Origin: Acidobacteriota bacterium
GTDB lineage: Bacteria > Acidobacteriota > Polarisedimenticolia > Gp22-AA2
Length of the DNA stretch: 7,044 bases
Direction: 5' to 3'
NCBI GenBank assembly: GCA_027297005.1
Contig: JAPUIN010000145.1
Location: forward strand, 1 to 7,044
The position numbers and the translations under genes were made by a program. Of the stretch, positions 6,065-7,044 are shown one piece after another (the first letter of the stretch is position 1; the number at the start of each line of letters is the position of its first letter). The notes under the pieces are model-generated. The model saw only the letters and a list, made by a program, of their open reading frames with translations, was not told the DNA's origin and searched no databases.

Positions 6065-6195
6065 AACTCGCGCCGGGCGCGCCATGCTTCCCTCATACGA
6101 CCGTCCGGAGAGCCTCATCCCCTCACGATCGGCTTGACCCGGAGCTTCCGGGTTAACATCTCCCTCGCCATGACCCCGCCGGGACCCAGATCCGC
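6065..6195. other. Intergenic region before the transporter gene
   Basis: No gene is supported here. It holds a short all-GC stem (CGCGC 6069-6073 with GCGCG 6077-6081), the strong hairpin described separately, and a 9-residue mini-ORF (MTPPGPRSA, 6170-6199) whose TGA overlaps the transporter ATG. That mini-ORF has no purine-rich site upstream. I see no convincing promoter. Confidence 0.4.
6134..6156. terminator. Strong inverted repeat: candidate terminator or operator
   Basis: Arms 6134-6143 and 6147-6156 pair over 10 positions (7 perfect inner pairs, one G-T, then two T-A) around the 3-base loop GCT. It lies 69 bases after the deiminase stop and 39 bases before the transporter start, a sensible place for transcription to end. 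No T-tract follows on either strand, so it is not a classical intrinsic terminator; an operator for a dimeric regulator or an mRNA-protecting hairpin are alternatives. Confidence 0.4.
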
Positions 6196-7044
6196 ATGAA
6201 CAAGCCGGTCCGCATGAGTCGTTCCACCGTCCAGTGGATCGGCCTCGGCGCCGCCCCTCTCCTCGCTGTTCTGGCGTACCTGCTCATGCCCGACGGCTAC
6301 GTCGACGTGCAGGGGGAGATGGTCCCGTTCGCTCACGCCGGCAAGGCGACGGTGGCTCTGGCGGTCTGGATGGCAGTCTGGTGGATGACCGAAGCGATCC
6401 CGGTCTACGCGACTGCCCTGCTGCCGCTCGTGATGCTCCCCCTTCTGGACGCTTCGACGATGCGCCGGGCCGCCGCGCCGTACGGGCACGAGCTGATCTT
6501 CCTGTTCATGGGCGGCTTCATCATCGCGCTGGCGATGCAGCGGTGGGGTCTGCACTGGCGGATCGCCTATGGAGTGCTGCAGCTCGTCGGCGAGCGCCCG
6601 CGGAGCATCGTCGCCGGATTCATGTTCGTGACCGCCGGCCTCAGCATGTGGATGTCGAACACGGCGGTTACGATCATGATGCTGCCGATTGCCCTGAGCG
6701 TGATCGACCTCGTCGCTCGATCCGAAGCCGGCGCCGCAGGGATCGCAAGGGCCGGCGAGAGGAAGGCGGTCGACACGCCGTTCTCCGGCCGTGCCGATCT
6801 TCATCTCCGGAACTTTCCTCTCTGCCTGCTGCTCGGGATCGCCTACGCCGCTTCGATCGGCGGCATCGGCACGCTGATCGGCACCCCTCCCAATCTGTTC
6901 CTCGCCTCGTTCATCCGCGACGAGCTGGGGCAGGAGATCTCGTTCGTGCGCTGGATGGGGGTCGGGCTGCCGGTGGTGATCGTCTTCTTGCCGATTGTCT
7001 GGCTGCTGATGACGCGCGTTCTCTACCCGCTCGGCTCGCGACCG
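6196..7044 (+). CDS. DASS/SLC13-family sodium:anion symporter (3' truncated)
   Basis: The frame is open from ATG 6196 to the window edge, giving the first 283 residues of what is usually a protein of about 450-600 aa. An in-frame ATG at 6214 is an alternative start; neither has a good ribosome binding site. Hydrophobic segments lie at about 13-31, 51-82, 99-116, 136-172, 206-240 and 254-276. Family signatures are clear: WWMTEAIP at 62-69, typical of an early DASS helix; SNTA at 154-157, the first SNT motif that helps bind sodium and substrate carboxylate in SLC13/INDY-type carriers; and GGIGTLIGTPPNL at 222-234, the conserved segment after it. A hydrophilic loop at about 173-205 separates these parts. 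Likely cargo is C4-dicarboxylate, citrate or sulfate, taken up with Na+ across the inner membrane. The second SNT motif would be beyond the edge. The 131-base gap and hairpin suggest a separate transcript from the deiminase. Confidence 0.88.
   Translation, partial: MNKPVRMSRSTVQWIGLGAAPLLAVLAYLLMPDGYVDVQGEMVPFAHAGKATVALAVWMAVWWMTEAIPVYATALLPLVMLPLLDASTMRRAAAPYGHELIFLFMGGFIIALAMQRWGLHWRIAYGVLQLVGERPRSIVAGFMFVTAGLSMWMSNTAVTIMMLPIALSVIDLVARSEAGAAGIARAGERKAVDTPFSGRADLHLRNFPLCLLLGIAYAASIGGIGTLIGTPPNLFLASFIRDELGQEISFVRWMGVGLPVVIVFLPIVWLLMTRVLYPLGSRP

Noticed and set aside
6115..6804. 229-codon minus-strand frame opposite the transporter
   Set aside because: Its composition is rich in His, Arg, Asp and Gln as in antisense shadows, while the + strand frame carries SNTA and GTLIGTPPN signatures of a DASS carrier.

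Overview
This is a GC-rich window (above 60% by eye) in which every credible gene lies on the + strand. Uniform third-position GC, GTG starts with strong Shine-Dalgarno sequences, a putative lipoprotein and several Sec-type signal peptides suggest a free-living, probably Gram-negative environmental bacterium. The protein set resembles acidobacterial, gemmatimonadal or other deep-branching soil and sediment lineages. No phylogenetic marker is present, so this placement is only an impression.

Left block (1-3331), a likely three-gene operon. It opens with the C-terminal two thirds of an alanine-dehydrogenase/transhydrogenase-fold (AlaDH/PNT) oxidoreductase, cut by the window edge. A complete tandem paralogue follows (832-1977). 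Sixteen bases later comes an exported M24 metallopeptidase of the Xaa-Pro aminopeptidase type (1994-3331). The 54-base gap between the paralogues holds two 7-codon mini-ORFs chained by ATGA overlaps.

Middle block (3332-6064). A leader with a C-rich tract and possible competing pairings precedes a small Cys-rich putative lipoprotein (GTG start at 3470). Next are an unrecognised 146-aa multi-spanning membrane protein and, 10 bases later, an exported enzyme of the agmatine deiminase/Porphyromonas-type peptidylarginine deiminase (PAD) family. The enzyme carries a C-terminal Ig/Fn3-like domain. The Shine-Dalgarno of the deiminase gene overlaps the stop codon of the membrane gene, so the two are probably translationally coupled.

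Right edge (6065-7044). A 131-base gap holds a strong 10-bp hairpin without a U-tract. After it comes the N-terminal 283 codons of a DASS/SLC13-type sodium:dicarboxylate or sulfate symporter, which runs off the window.

A coherent reading, which is inference, is peptide and amino-acid use: an exported peptidase trims proline-containing peptides, an exported deiminase converts peptidyl or free arginine-type guanidino groups to citrulline plus ammonia, AlaDH-like dehydrogenases interconvert 2-oxo and amino acids, and a DASS carrier imports organic acids. The points most worth checking are the PAD-like enzyme with its coupled membrane partner, and the AlaDH-like pair with altered active-site and cofactor-pocket residues. 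I see no CRISPR array, transposon, tRNA, rRNA or phage gene.
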